64,000 nt of DNA from a virus: IMG/VR virus record IMGVR_UViG_3300044630_002618, positions 1 to 64,000 of that record; one strand, 5' to 3'. Below are positions 6,078 through 14,776 of this stretch, in pieces (position 1 is the stretch's first letter; every line of letters starts with the position of its first letter). Under the pieces are notes generated by a model. It saw nothing but the letters and a program-made list of their open reading frames with translations, had not been told where the DNA came from and did no database searches. A program made the translations under genes and the position numbers.

Positions 6078-7087
6078 TTGACAGCGAAATGGTTTCGTGC
6101 GACTTCAGTGAGGGCATCCCTAAGACCGAGGTCTTCACGAACTGACGCAAGGACGGCATCCTTGCCCTGCCATTTCTGACCGTTGAACGAGTAGAACGCA
6201 CCAGCGCGTGTGATGGCGTTAATAGCAATAGCAATATTAACGATATCTTTAATGGTGTCAAACTCTCCGAGTTTAAAACCACTGGCGCTACCGTCCGCGA
6301 AGTAAAAGTCAACTTGTGCTGTCTGTTGTGGGCGGTAAGTCTTATTCTTTAAAGTACGCGCTTTGATGACCTGACCAAAGGCTTCGTCTTTTTCTTTGAT
6401 CCACTCATCGCGTTTAACTTCCACACGAGTGAAGTAATGGTAGTTCTTAGCCTTACCCCCAGGGGTAGTTCGTGGGTCACCATACATAACACCAATCTTT
6501 TCGCGCCACTGGTTAATCATTAAACCTGTGCAACCACGGTCGGCATTAACCATTGAACGCTTCTGAGCCTTGGCGCTCTTCTTCATAAACTTGCTGGTGA
6601 GTCGGGCACCGAGACCTACGGTGAACTCTTCCATCATCTTTTCGTTCTCATCATTGGGGATAAGGGCTGGGAATGAGTCAACCACGATGCAGTCCACGGC
6701 TCGGTTATCTAGAGCCTTGGTGATGAGGTCATATGCCTGTTCCATAATGTTGGTCTCAACGATCCAAATGCGCTCTAAGTCAATGCCAATTGCTTGGGCA
6801 TACTCGGGAACGAACTCTTCAGCCGCGATCCATAGGACGACCCACTCAGGGTCTAAGGCTTGATTAGCCGCGATTGTCTTGAGAACAAGAGCAGTCTTAC
6901 CTGATGATTCATCTCCAATGATCTCAGACCATTGGTTGACAGGCCAACCGCCACCGAGCATGAGGTCAAATGCTAAGACTCCCGTAGTAATACGGGGAAG
7001 TTCTTGGCGCATCTCTGAACCCTTGATGATGGTATTAGCGCCATGCTTCTTATTGATGATGTCCTTGATTGATTCAAAAGTGTCCAT
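6074..7087 (-). CDS. recA: RecA/UvsX-like recombinase, 337 aa
   Basis: Walker A GDESSGKT (residues 58-65), Walker B DCIVVDS (~132-138) and the L2-region stretch NQWREKIGVMYGDP followed by TTPGGKAKNY (~192-215) identify a RecA-family strand-exchange ATPase. It would form filaments on ssDNA and drive recombination-dependent replication and repair with the phage SSB and nucleases encoded next to it. The length is close to bacterial RecA (about 350), with a shorter C-terminus. The downstream nuclease start overlaps its stop. Confidence 0.95.
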   Translation of the reverse strand: MDTFESIKDIINKKHGANTIIKGSEMRQELPRITTGVLAFDLMLGGGWPVNQWSEIIGDESSGKTALVLKTIAANQALDPEWVVLWIAAEEFVPEYAQAIGIDLERIWIVETNIMEQAYDLITKALDNRAVDCIVVDSFPALIPNDENEKMMEEFTVGLGARLTSKFMKKSAKAQKRSMVNADRGCTGLMINQWREKIGVMYGDPRTTPGGKAKNYHYFTRVEVKRDEWIKEKDEAFGQVIKARTLKNKTYRPQQTAQVDFYFADGSASGFKLGEFDTIKDIVNIAIAINAITRAGAFYSFNGQKWQGKDAVLASVREDLGLRDALTEVARNHFAVK

Positions 7088-7102
7088 CTTGTTTTCCGTT
7101 TG

Positions 7103-7474
7103 TTAGATAGACCAAGAAGATTGGTCTGCTTGTGAGTATTTACCATTCCATCCGCAACAGTAACAGCGAGGTGCAGGTGAATGACCATTGATCATTCCTT
7201 TTGATCGGCTGAAGACTAGGCTACTGCCACATTCAGGGCAATCATGTGTTTCGCGCCGAGCGGCTTCGCCACCCTTCCATGAACGAATTGCTTCGCCCAT
7301 GTTGATTTCACCGTTTGCGTCAACAGATGCTTGAACTTGTGAATGTGCCTGTGGTGCAGGTTGTTGAACCTGAGGAAACCTAATGTTGCTCGGGCTGGAC
7401 GGCATAGTTGACGGGGGCGTCCGAGGTGGGGGTGAGGGTTGATTACCTATTTTTCTTGACCACCAGTCACTCAT
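7103..7474 (-). CDS. Zinc-ribbon protein beginning MSDWWSRK, 123 aa
   Basis: I place the start at the ATG giving MSDWWSRKIG, which overlaps the stop of the upstream gene by eight bases; a longer frame would read through the acidic tail of that gene. Residues 10-60 are Pro/Gln-rich and disordered, and the C-terminus holds a CPECG ... CYCCGW zinc ribbon. Similar MSDWW zinc-ribbon proteins are a common feature of actinophage replication loci as I recall them. It probably binds nucleic acid or a replication partner; the role is not established. Confidence 0.75.
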   Translation of the reverse strand: MSDWWSRKIGNQPSPPPRTPPSTMPSSPSNIRFPQVQQPAPQAHSQVQASVDANGEINMGEAIRSWKGGEAARRETHDCPECGSSLVFSRSKGMINGHSPAPRCYCCGWNGKYSQADQSSWSI

Positions 7475-7958
7475 CGTCTTCGTCCTCCTGTTCTCCGTTG
7501 AAATATTCGTCCCATCCATCATCTTCGTCGTCGTCGTCAAAGTCAGGAGGGTCAATTGAGAACATACTAATCACTGAGATCATCTGGTTGAGTGCATCGG
7601 GTGGAATAACTAGTGGAATTTCTCCACATATTTTAATATCTTGGTTATCTAAGAGCATGGTTATAAGTGAGACACCAAACGAAGTGAAGAGGGCGACAGA
7701 AACATCAACCTCTTTTTCGTCAAGGTCATTTTGTAACTGGATGATATGGGACACCCATTCAGAGCACTTAGTTATGTCGTCAAGTAGTCCGAGAGCCTTT
7801 AGGGTAAACCACTTACCCATAACATCTGTGGTTTCTTGTTCCATGACTTCTTCTGAGGGAAGCGAGAAACCAGCCATCTCGGCAATCTCTTGACCGTCTT
7901 GTGGGGACATAGTCAGGAGAAATGTTCTGTGGTTCAGTGGTTCGTAATCTTCGTTCAT
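7467..7958 (-). CDS. Acidic hypothetical protein, 163 aa
   Basis: A soluble protein with a hydrophobic helical core (for example VALFTSFGVSLITMLL at ~90-105) and a very acidic tail of about 25 residues (DDDDEDD ... EQEDEDDE). It is coupled to the polymerase gene by an overlap at 7955-7958. The acidic end could mimic DNA or bind a basic partner such as SSB or a histone-like protein, which is inference only. No family is recognised. Confidence 0.65.
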   Translation of the reverse strand: MNEDYEPLNHRTFLLTMSPQDGQEIAEMAGFSLPSEEVMEQETTDVMGKWFTLKALGLLDDITKCSEWVSHIIQLQNDLDEKEVDVSVALFTSFGVSLITMLLDNQDIKICGEIPLVIPPDALNQMISVISMFSIDPPDFDDDDEDDGWDEYFNGEQEDEDDE

Positions 7959-10054
7959 TTTCCCTTAGCCTCCGACCATGAGTTTGCTGAATGACAGGAT
8001 ACCTTCAATGGGATACCAGCGATAACTCGGTCTTGACCCATGGCTTGAACCATTACTTTTTGTGCTTCTTCTATGTGCTTATTTGGGACTGCTACCACTA
8101 ACTCGTCATGCACCTGTACCAATATCTTGGCATTGAATGGTTTCAGTGCTTCGTGAACATCAATCATAGCGATCTTGCAGATATCAGCCGCGGAACCTTG
8201 AACAATAGCATTGATTGCTTGGCGTTCTGCTCGTGCTCGTAAACCCTCATCACGACTTGTAAGTTCAGGTAGCCGACGACGACGACCCGACAAAGTACTC
8301 ACATAACCGCGTTGTATTGCTTTTACAATCTCAGTGTTCTTCCACGCAGATATTCCACTAAATTGTTTGTAATAGTTATTAATTACTTCTCTTGCTTTTT
8401 TTTCAGTAATGCCTGTAGTGCGAGCAAGTTTCTGTGCACCACCGCCGTACGCTGTCAGGAAGTTAACTCCCTTACCCAACTGTCGTTCCTCGGAAGTTAC
8501 ATCAGCGACTGGTTTGTTTAGGACAAGGGCGGCAGCGCCAGCATGGATGTCCTGCTCTTCAAGGAAGAACTTACTCATATTCTTATCCTTAGAAAACATG
8601 CACATAACCCTTAGTTCAATCTGATCATAGTCAGCCACGAGCAATGTATGACCGGCTGGTGCTACGAACAAACTCCGGATGCTGGAATCTCTTGGAATGT
8701 TTTGAAGATTGGGGTTACTAGAAGACAGGCGACCAGTTGCAGTTCTGTGGAGATGGTATGAGGGGTGAAGGCTATTGTTGACCAACTTTAGAAGAAGGCT
8801 GTCAACATAGGTTGACTTCATCTTCTTTACTTCTTGCCACTCAAGTAGTAATGGGATGAGTGGGTGGGCGTTTTCAATGAAGCGCAATGCTTCTTCGTCA
8901 ACAGATGACGCACCCTTGGCAGTCTGCTTGTGGGACTTTAGACCAAGACCACCATCTGCTTTGCTTTTAAATAAGAACTCTTGCTTACTCTTGTTGCTAT
9001 CGGGATTGAACCCTAAGGGGGTGAACTGGGACATCTCATTTAAGAGATCGCGCATGCGACCATCCAGTTCCCGACCAAGGACAACCATGGCACTTTTTTT
9101 GACAGGAATACCAATGTCTTCCATGTCCATAATGACACGGAGTACAACCATGTCTTGATCAAGGGCGTTCCGTAGACCTTCTTTGTTCTTGATCTTGTTC
9201 CACAGTCGCTTGTAAAGCATCCATGTCCAGCGGACATCTAGGTGGACATATTTGGTAGCCGATGAGAACGCCACGGTATTGATGATCTTGCCGAGTTTGC
9301 CCTCTTTGTAATAGGCGTCGTGCCCGTCATAATTGTGGGCGATTAAATCTGTCAGGCTGTAGCCACGGAGATTCTCATTCACGATGTGTTGCATGAGCAT
9401 CGTGTCCATAAATCCTGACAAAGGTAACTCAACATTTAGATACTTGCGAATAGAGCGGGCGTCAAACTTGACATTGTGACCCACCTTGATGATATTTGGG
9501 TCAGAGAATAAGGGTTCTAATGCTGTAAACACATCAGAACGAGATAGTTGTTCGGGTGGTGCGCTGAATACAGCGGGGATACGGTAACGAATCTTTGCCT
9601 CGGACTCAGTCCCATCCTTTTTTAGTTTGCGGTAGCCAGTAGGGGGAACGGTTGAACCGTCGCCAACTTCTTCGGGGACAATGATCTCACCGCATAAATG
9701 TCCCATTGGTATAGCCCAGGAATGACCATCGGTGGCTATACCAATCCAAAAGACTTCGTTACGCAAGGGATCAAGGGCGATGATACCTCGCCACTTTTCC
9801 ATCAGTCGTTCTTGCGTGGCTTCTCTAACCGCTGGGGAAGTAGTTACCATGTCGGCTAGGTGTTGCTTGAGTTCAGTGTTAAATGCATTCATGGCGTCAG
9901 CATGACGCTCAACTATTCCGCGTGTCTCCACATCAAATGCAAAAGCACCTACGCTTTGCACGATCTTAACGATCTCATGGATTTCTTCAATCGTAGAAAC
10001 AACAAGGGGAGGGGCTGTTAGACCCCTCCCCTCGCTACGAATATCTACGCTCAT
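7955..10054 (-). CDS. polA: DNA polymerase I (family A) with 3'-5' exonuclease domain, 699 aa
   Basis: The N-terminal exonuclease shows FDVETRG (Asp41, Glu43) and VGHNVKFDARS. The polymerase domain has motif A LLVADYDQIELR, motif B with the R-K-F-Y helix (RQLGKGVNFLTAYGG) and motif C VQVHDELV. There is no 5' nuclease domain, as in T7-type and other phage enzymes. At the position equal to E. coli 762 the residue is Phe, which in surveys of virioplankton polymerases is often associated with virulent phages. It would copy the phage genome with the helicase, primase and SSB encoded upstream. Confidence 0.97.
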   Translation of the reverse strand: MSVDIRSEGRGLTAPPLVVSTIEEIHEIVKIVQSVGAFAFDVETRGIVERHADAMNAFNTELKQHLADMVTTSPAVREATQERLMEKWRGIIALDPLRNEVFWIGIATDGHSWAIPMGHLCGEIIVPEEVGDGSTVPPTGYRKLKKDGTESEAKIRYRIPAVFSAPPEQLSRSDVFTALEPLFSDPNIIKVGHNVKFDARSIRKYLNVELPLSGFMDTMLMQHIVNENLRGYSLTDLIAHNYDGHDAYYKEGKLGKIINTVAFSSATKYVHLDVRWTWMLYKRLWNKIKNKEGLRNALDQDMVVLRVIMDMEDIGIPVKKSAMVVLGRELDGRMRDLLNEMSQFTPLGFNPDSNKSKQEFLFKSKADGGLGLKSHKQTAKGASSVDEEALRFIENAHPLIPLLLEWQEVKKMKSTYVDSLLLKLVNNSLHPSYHLHRTATGRLSSSNPNLQNIPRDSSIRSLFVAPAGHTLLVADYDQIELRVMCMFSKDKNMSKFFLEEQDIHAGAAALVLNKPVADVTSEERQLGKGVNFLTAYGGGAQKLARTTGITEKKAREVINNYYKQFSGISAWKNTEIVKAIQRGYVSTLSGRRRRLPELTSRDEGLRARAERQAINAIVQGSAADICKIAMIDVHEALKPFNAKILVQVHDELVVAVPNKHIEEAQKVMVQAMGQDRVIAGIPLKVSCHSANSWSEAKGK

Positions 10055-10776
10055 TCTTCAGACGAAATGGCGAGTAATTCTTTGCGGTTGGGAATCGGGA
10101 TAATCTCTTCCGTATAAGCACTCCGAAGAAACTTGCCTAATTCATCATCGCTCAAGTCCTGAACGCCCCATTCCTCTTCAAGGTCACGAGCCTTTACCAA
10201 CTGATGGTTGGTAGCGGTGGTCGCACCCTTGCCTGAGCGTGAAACCGCCCAGTAGTGCTTGGGCAGAGGTCCTTGGCGAGGATCATCATTGAAGTTCTTC
10301 AACTGGTCAATGACGCGTGAGCCAACTTCGTATGAGCGAAGTACGGGTTCTTCATCTTGAGTCAACAGGACCACATTGAATGCGAACTTGTTGCTGGGCT
10401 TGTTACCTGATTCGCACAGTGGGCATCCACGATCATCAATATTGGCGATGCAAGTGAATGACTTCTGACCAGTGCGCTCCATCCAGTGTTGGCGATAGGC
10501 GGCGTATGGTGCGGCTTCAAGGAACTTGATAATGATTGGCTCTTCAGCAATCTTGAGGCGCTGTGCGTATGACGAGTCGGTAACGCTTGACTTCAACTGG
10601 GAGACGCCTTCCCAACCACCGCGAATTACTTTGCGGGGTGCGGGTTCCGCTTTTGCGGGCTTACGCACGGGGGCATCGTCGTCATCGTCATCCTCAATGG
10701 CTCGTGACTTTCGTGGGGCTTCATATGCGACTTCGTCTTTTTCAAAAGCGTCGTCGTCATCATCGTATCTGGGCAT
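10051..10776 (-). CDS. Phage ssDNA-binding protein with zinc knuckle, 241 aa
   Basis: After an acidic, disordered first 50 residues comes a basic linker and an OB-type core (IIIKFLEAAPYAAYRQHW), then FTCI and CPLCES (Cys109, 118, 121) that can hold zinc, as in gp32-like and actinophage SSBs. The C-terminus is acidic (SSEE), typical of SSB partner-binding tails. It overlaps the polymerase start by an ATGA-type junction, fitting a replisome role. The unusual point is that the strongest acidic region is at the N-terminus. Confidence 0.8.
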   Translation of the reverse strand: MPRYDDDDDAFEKDEVAYEAPRKSRAIEDDDDDDAPVRKPAKAEPAPRKVIRGGWEGVSQLKSSVTDSSYAQRLKIAEEPIIIKFLEAAPYAAYRQHWMERTGQKSFTCIANIDDRGCPLCESGNKPSNKFAFNVVLLTQDEEPVLRSYEVGSRVIDQLKNFNDDPRQGPLPKHYWAVSRSGKGATTATNHQLVKARDLEEEWGVQDLSDDELGKFLRSAYTEEIIPIPNRKELLAISSEE

Positions 10777-10911
10777 GATTTTTCTTTCTCGTGTGTGTGT
10801 TTGTGTTTGTTGGTTACTTGTCAGGCGCCTATTGGCGACCGATAAGTTCTTGGTGACCGAGCATATCTTGCGATTTGCTGTTCGGCGCGTTTTTCTTAAT
10901 AATTTCCCAAG
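10777..10911 (-). promoter_or_regulatory. Leader region upstream of ssb with small hairpins
   Basis: This is the only sizeable gap in the replication block. It contains a hairpin CCCAAG-TGA-CTTGGG whose loop is the stop codon of the upstream MerR-like gene (10906-10920), an imperfect inverted repeat around GGCGCC (10824-10842) and a purine/CA-rich leader before the ssb ATG. This could end or slow upstream transcription, or control ssb translation. No clear -35/-10 pair is visible. Confidence 0.35.
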
Positions 10912-11340
10912 TCACTTGGGCCAATTAGTTATTGCGTAATGTCTAAAGTCATTCCAGTGCTTGGAGTTTCTGTCGTCCAAGTTGAAGCGCTGTATACAGT
11001 CTTTCAGGAATTCTACTTGCTTGCGAGTATACAGGCGACGACCCTTGGGTACTTTGTTTGGTAACTGAGATTTCCGAGGTGCGGATGTCCTGTAGTTGGT
11101 CTTTGGTATCCACCCTTGATGCTCCCACATTCTTAGTGTACTTGCTGATCGGTTGATTGCTTTTCCTGCTTCGCCAATTGTGAACATTTCTACATCTACG
11201 CCATTAATGCGATAATTCTTAGATTGTGCGCCATTAATAGTATTGACTGCAATTGGTTTGTTTTTACCTCTATTTTTAGGTGGGCGGGAACCAGGCCAGT
11301 CAGGTAATCCTCCCATTAGTTCAATTGGGTCAATCCCCAT
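10912..11340 (-). CDS. MerR-like winged-helix DNA-binding protein, 142 aa
   Basis: Residues ~50-115 read EMFTIGEAGKAINRSASTLR-MWEHQGWIPK ... GRRLYTRKQVEFL, the helix-turn-helix plus wing of the MerR/excisionase type that recognises DNA and often ends with the RRLYT strand. The N-terminal 45 residues are basic and disordered. There is no effector domain, so it is a minimal regulator or recombination-directionality-type protein. It sits between zinc-ribbon genes and ssb, suggesting control of the replication block. Confidence 0.75.
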   Translation of the reverse strand: MGIDPIELMGGLPDWPGSRPPKNRGKNKPIAVNTINGAQSKNYRINGVDVEMFTIGEAGKAINRSASTLRMWEHQGWIPKTNYRTSAPRKSQLPNKVPKGRRLYTRKQVEFLKDCIQRFNLDDRNSKHWNDFRHYAITNWPK

Positions 11341-11342
11341 TG

Positions 11343-11507
11343 TTATTCCTCGTAACTAACAATACCGTCAGCCAAATTATCGCACCATGAGACTATTCGC
11401 TCTTGTTCATCTAATGAAACACCAGTTTCAGAATCACATAATGCATTTGCTAAATCTTCAGTTGGACATATAGAAATTACTCGTAAGAGACTAACGATTG
11501 CATCCAT
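11343..11507 (-). CDS. Small acidic hypothetical protein, 54 aa
   Basis: I take the ATG at 11507, two bases after the stop of the zinc-ribbon gene, giving a helical acidic protein MDAIVSLLRVISICP... A longer frame (to 11654, 103 aa) has a GGGAG box but would overlap the zinc-ribbon gene by 145 bases. The proposed start itself lacks a good ribosome site, so coupling with the upstream gene would be needed. No family is known. Confidence 0.5.
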   Translation of the reverse strand: MDAIVSLLRVISICPTEDLANALCDSETGVSLDEQERIVSWCDNLADGIVSYEE

Positions 11508-11509
11508 TG

Positions 11510-11692
11510 TCAGGATGAACTCGGAGTCTCCTTCGCGGGCTTCTTGGTTGTCATTATGAACGGGACGACGCCACCAGTGTGTCGGGAACACAGAGGTGGT
11601 CCGTTCGTTGGGATCATCGTCTCCAGTAGAGAGCCACATTTCGGACATTCCCATCTCCCGGGAGGTACTTGATCGGTTGTTGACTTAGACAT
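11510..11692 (-). CDS. Small zinc-ribbon protein, 60 aa
   Basis: The start at 11692 (MSKSTTDQ) is chosen because a strong AAAGGGAGG box precedes it; the upstream in-frame ATG has none. Residues ~15-40 carry CPKCGSLLETM ... PPLCSRHTGG, a C-x2-C ... C-x2-H zinc ribbon. Tiny ribbons like this are common in actinophage genomes. The C-terminus is Lys/Pro/Ser-rich. The role is unknown, possibly a nucleic-acid or polymerase-binding adaptor. Confidence 0.7.
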   Translation of the reverse strand: MSKSTTDQVPPGRWECPKCGSLLETMIPTNGPPLCSRHTGGVVPFIMTTKKPAKETPSSS

Positions 11693-11725
11693 GACTGCCT
11701 CCCTTTGTTTTAAGGTTATCATGTA

Positions 11726-12160
11726 TTACTTTTTAGGTTCAATGACCTTAAAAGCCCACGATTCCTTTTCGGAGTACAGTTCCTGGATTTCTGATTGCAA
11801 TTCGGGGTGTTCCCAAGCCACGGTAGCGAGGGCATCTTCATCCAACATCTGAACGGTGACGGATATCTGATCCCACAGGTCGTTCTTCTCAGCCCATTCG
11901 CGGGCTGACTCATGGTTCAAGGAAACTGAGACGCGACGCTCGCGCTTTAATTGAATACCACCCTTGGTCTCAATCCACTTGCTTCCCTTGTGGTCGGCAT
12001 ATCCATCAGTGTCAACTAGCGCCGACAACTCTTTTTTCAATTCGTCGGTACGGGCAGTGGCTAAATCACTGAAGGTCTTTGACTTGAGGTATTCCTCGGT
12101 AAGCCTTTGGATGTAGTTGTCCTCAGACGGTGATGGTTCTTGTCTAATAATTTTGGGCAT
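11726..12160 (-). CDS. Hypothetical replication-locus protein, 144 aa
   Basis: A strong CAGGAGG ribosome site precedes the ATG. The protein is helical at both ends, with a central beta-like, basic section (KGSKWIETKGGIQLKRERRVSVSLN) and a Lys tail. It lies between the primase and the zinc-ribbon genes. The helix-strand pattern resembles phage host-nuclease-inhibitor or recombination accessory proteins, but I see no diagnostic motif and do not assign a function. Confidence 0.65.
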   Translation of the reverse strand: MPKIIRQEPSPSEDNYIQRLTEEYLKSKTFSDLATARTDELKKELSALVDTDGYADHKGSKWIETKGGIQLKRERRVSVSLNHESAREWAEKNDLWDQISVTVQMLDEDALATVAWEHPELQSEIQELYSEKESWAFKVIEPKK

Positions 12161-12199
12161 TTGGTCCTCCTGGGTTGATTTGTAAATATAGCGCGCAGA

Positions 12200-13117
12200 T
12201 TACCAATTCGGCATTTGCGTTGAGTTTATTAATCCGAGTTCTATTTCATTATTGGTCATGTCACCAATATCTTTGGCGGTAGTTCCCGAATAATCCCACC
12301 ACCATACACCTTTGCGGAAGTATGGCAAGGATTTAAAGAACTTCTTTGATGATTGTTTTCCAGCATCATCATTATCCATTGCGATGATTACCTTGTCAGC
12401 AACTGATGCTAAGAGACCGATCTGCTTAGAACTAACAGCCGCCCCAAAAGTCGCTAAGGCTTGTGGCTTGTCAAAGACACTGGCAAAGCGCACAACATCA
12501 AGTGGGGATTCCACCAAGATTGCTGTACCGCCCTTGAAGCGTTCAATACCAAACAGGCTCTCAGATTTCTTGACACCAACTGGGAAGTTGCGGACCCAGT
12601 CCTTAGCCTTGGTCTGCCATCCCTGTAGGTCACCAAACTGGTTAACGATGGGGATAATCCAAGCGGCTCGCTCCGTATCCCATCGGATACCATGACTTCG
12701 GGCTTGGTCGGGGTCAATTGCTCGTTTCCTGAGTTCTATTTCGGGTGCGGCACCAAACTTTGAAAATGAAATCCAATCAACTTCGGGTTTCTTTTTAACA
12801 ACTTCTACCTCAGAAGTAAGTCTTTCTAAGTTGCGGTCAATCAGAAAATGATGGACAGCCATAATCGCGTCTGGTTCTCCAGTTAATTCTGAGACCAGCA
12901 TGCTCAATGTTCCGCGGGCACCGCATGAGAAACAAATCCATAGACCAGTCTCTGCGCTCATGCTCCATGATGGGGAACCATCATCGCGTCCCGTGACGCG
13001 CTTATGCACGGGACAGCGTCCTGAGATTTCCTTGCCCTCGGCACGGCGAATATCTACGCCGAGTGACTTGAGGACATTCCCAAGATCAGTCAAATGCGTC
13101 TCCGACACCATAGCCAT
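12200..13117 (-). CDS. DnaG-type primase (CHC2 zinc finger + TOPRIM), 305 aa
   Basis: Zinc-binding residues C35-x2-H38 (GRCPVHK) and C62-x2-C65 (ICFSCGARG) form the CHC2 finger; the TOPRIM domain follows with ILVESPLDVVRF (~206-217) and VIIAMDNDDAG (~240-250). These parts recognise template and coordinate the metals for primer synthesis. It lacks the long C-terminal helicase-binding domain of bacterial DnaG and is about half its length. It overlaps the end of the helicase gene by 32 bases, so the two are likely made together. Confidence 0.9.
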   Translation of the reverse strand: MAMVSETHLTDLGNVLKSLGVDIRRAEGKEISGRCPVHKRVTGRDDGSPSWSMSAETGLWICFSCGARGTLSMLVSELTGEPDAIMAVHHFLIDRNLERLTSEVEVVKKKPEVDWISFSKFGAAPEIELRKRAIDPDQARSHGIRWDTERAAWIIPIVNQFGDLQGWQTKAKDWVRNFPVGVKKSESLFGIERFKGGTAILVESPLDVVRFASVFDKPQALATFGAAVSSKQIGLLASVADKVIIAMDNDDAGKQSSKKFFKSLPYFRKGVWWWDYSGTTAKDIGDMTNNEIELGLINSTQMPNW

Positions 13118-14339
13118 CCGCAGTCACCTCCGAGAAGTCCATGTTCTCCCAGTCCCACTTGATGTGTACTTCACCTGTGGGTGCGGAACGAGCCGCGACT
13201 ACGCGAATGATTGCTTGATCGTCTAAGTCAGGGTTACGCTCAACGCCGAGTACTAGGTCTGCGTCTTGCACGAACGACGATGAGTAACCAATTGCGTCGG
13301 TAGTAATTGCTCGCGTCTTCTTGTTACCAAGTTTCCAACCAAGAGCCTGCGTCGTTGCCACAACAGGAATGTCAAGTTTCTGAGACATACGCTTTAGACC
13401 ACGGGTGATATTGGTTAATGCCTGCGGGCTTCCTTTGGCTTCACCTTCCTCATCGTCCATGAGATACACACCGTCAACGATCAATAGGTCAGGTGAGTAC
13501 TCCTTGACCTTGCCCGTAAGGGCTGAGATAGTCGTGAGTGACGAGGTGTCTTCACTGAAGATAAACGGTTGCATGTTCTTGCGTTGCATGAGGGAGCGAC
13601 GAATGCGTTCCATTTCTTTGTTATCTAACTCACCACGAAGAATCTTGTTGAATGGGGTCTTGGAGATGATTGCGTCGTAACGCGCTTCTTGTTCCTCAAT
13701 GCTCATTTCAAACGAAACGAACATGGGAATCTTGCCATGGATGTGGCAAGAGTTAGCAATAATAAGAGCAAACAAAGACTTACCACGCTTTGGCTCACCC
13801 ACGAATACAACGAACTGTTGCGGTCTGAGACCTGAAGTAATTCTGTCTAAACCAAAGAACCCTGTTGGGATACCGCGCAGGGAGTTTGGTGTGCTACGCA
13901 TTTCTTCGTAGCGCATAACGCGAGTTTCCCAGTTTTGGATGATGTCAATATCCCGCATGCGGGACACTTCAACCGCGGCTGTTTGAATACCAACCGTCAG
14001 TGTGTCTAGGGCATCTTTGGTACGACCAACATTCAACAATGGCATTGTTGTTGAGATGACCTCAATCAAACGGTGCTGAGTATGCGCCTGAAAGATTTCC
14101 TCAATGAGTCGTGAGAATGTTTCAGCCTCGGCGTCATACAACTGGATGTCGGCGTACTGTGACTTGAATACACGCGCTGTCGGTACGGCATTGTGTTCTC
14201 GGTAAAAGCCCGTAAGCCAATGCCACACGCCCTGCCATGTATCTGAAAAGTGTTCTTCCTTAACTCCGGATTTTAACGGCGTTGCAATGTCAGCAGTTTG
14301 GATGATCTTTGAAACTAGGAGATGTTCGGGGGACGACAT
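13086..14339 (-). CDS. dnaB: DnaB-like replicative helicase, 417 aa
   Basis: An N-terminal helical domain (residues 1-120) is followed by a RecA-fold motor: Walker A GEPKRGKS (181-188), Walker B LLIVDG and the sensor-like VVATTQALG. This is the hexameric fork helicase, loaded by the DnaC-like ATPase encoded two genes upstream and joined by the primase encoded just downstream. I use the ATG at 14339 rather than an in-frame GTG at 14348, because the upstream stop lies between them. Confidence 0.9.
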   Translation of the reverse strand: MSSPEHLLVSKIIQTADIATPLKSGVKEEHFSDTWQGVWHWLTGFYREHNAVPTARVFKSQYADIQLYDAEAETFSRLIEEIFQAHTQHRLIEVISTTMPLLNVGRTKDALDTLTVGIQTAAVEVSRMRDIDIIQNWETRVMRYEEMRSTPNSLRGIPTGFFGLDRITSGLRPQQFVVFVGEPKRGKSLFALIIANSCHIHGKIPMFVSFEMSIEEQEARYDAIISKTPFNKILRGELDNKEMERIRRSLMQRKNMQPFIFSEDTSSLTTISALTGKVKEYSPDLLIVDGVYLMDDEEGEAKGSPQALTNITRGLKRMSQKLDIPVVATTQALGWKLGNKKTRAITTDAIGYSSSFVQDADLVLGVERNPDLDDQAIIRVVAARSAPTGEVHIKWDWENMDFSEVTADGYGVGDAFD

Positions 14340-14341
14340 GA

Positions 14342-14776
14342 TTACCACGCTCTTTCGGAACCAAGCACTGTAGCGCGTATCCCAATGATTGCTTGCTGTT
14401 CTTGGGTGGCAACATAAATAACATGAATACTTCTGTTGAAGCGTAGGTCTTCTGCCAATGTTTCAATGTCAGGGTAAGCCTCTACCGAAGTAGAAACACC
14501 TTTGCGGATTAACCAATGCTCAATTTCGGGAACTGCCTCAACTGGCATGAGCGTGTAAATCAATGTACCAATACCACGGCGGTTCACTGAATCAATTAGA
14601 GACTTCAGTGGTAGTTCGTTTGGCTTCATGGTGTTAACCAGTGTGGGCATGTCTTTGACTTTTGATGCAAACCAGTTGCGTACTGACTTTGCACCTTTTG
14701 GGTAACTTGCTAAGACTCCCTCAAACAAAACTGCTTGCTGGATTGGTGCGTATGGGGCTAGGTCATTGCCCTGCAT
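14342..14776 (-). CDS. Hypothetical protein between helicase and loader, 144 aa
   Basis: Alternating helices and strands (RRGIGTLIYTLMPVEAV, SIHVIYVATQEQQAIIGIRATVL) suggest a compact alpha/beta fold, perhaps HAD- or PIN-like in outline, but catalytic motifs are not evident. Its start overlaps the loader's stop (TGATG) and its stop sits three bases from the helicase ATG. The position inside the replisome operon implies a replication accessory role; that is inference. Confidence 0.65.
   Translation of the reverse strand: MQGNDLAPYAPIQQAVLFEGVLASYPKGAKSVRNWFASKVKDMPTLVNTMKPNELPLKSLIDSVNRRGIGTLIYTLMPVEAVPEIEHWLIRKGVSTSVEAYPDIETLAEDLRFNRSIHVIYVATQEQQAIIGIRATVLGSERAW

Noticed and set aside
7475-7555. 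N-terminal extension of the zinc-ribbon protein to 150 aa
   Set aside because: It would translate the complement-free acidic tail region of the upstream gene in another frame as a Thr-rich run; the MSDWW start is a better fit.
11508-11654. N-terminal extension of the 54-aa gene to 103 aa
   Set aside because: It would overlap a zinc-ribbon gene with a much stronger ribosome site by 145 bases; kept as an alternative in the entry.
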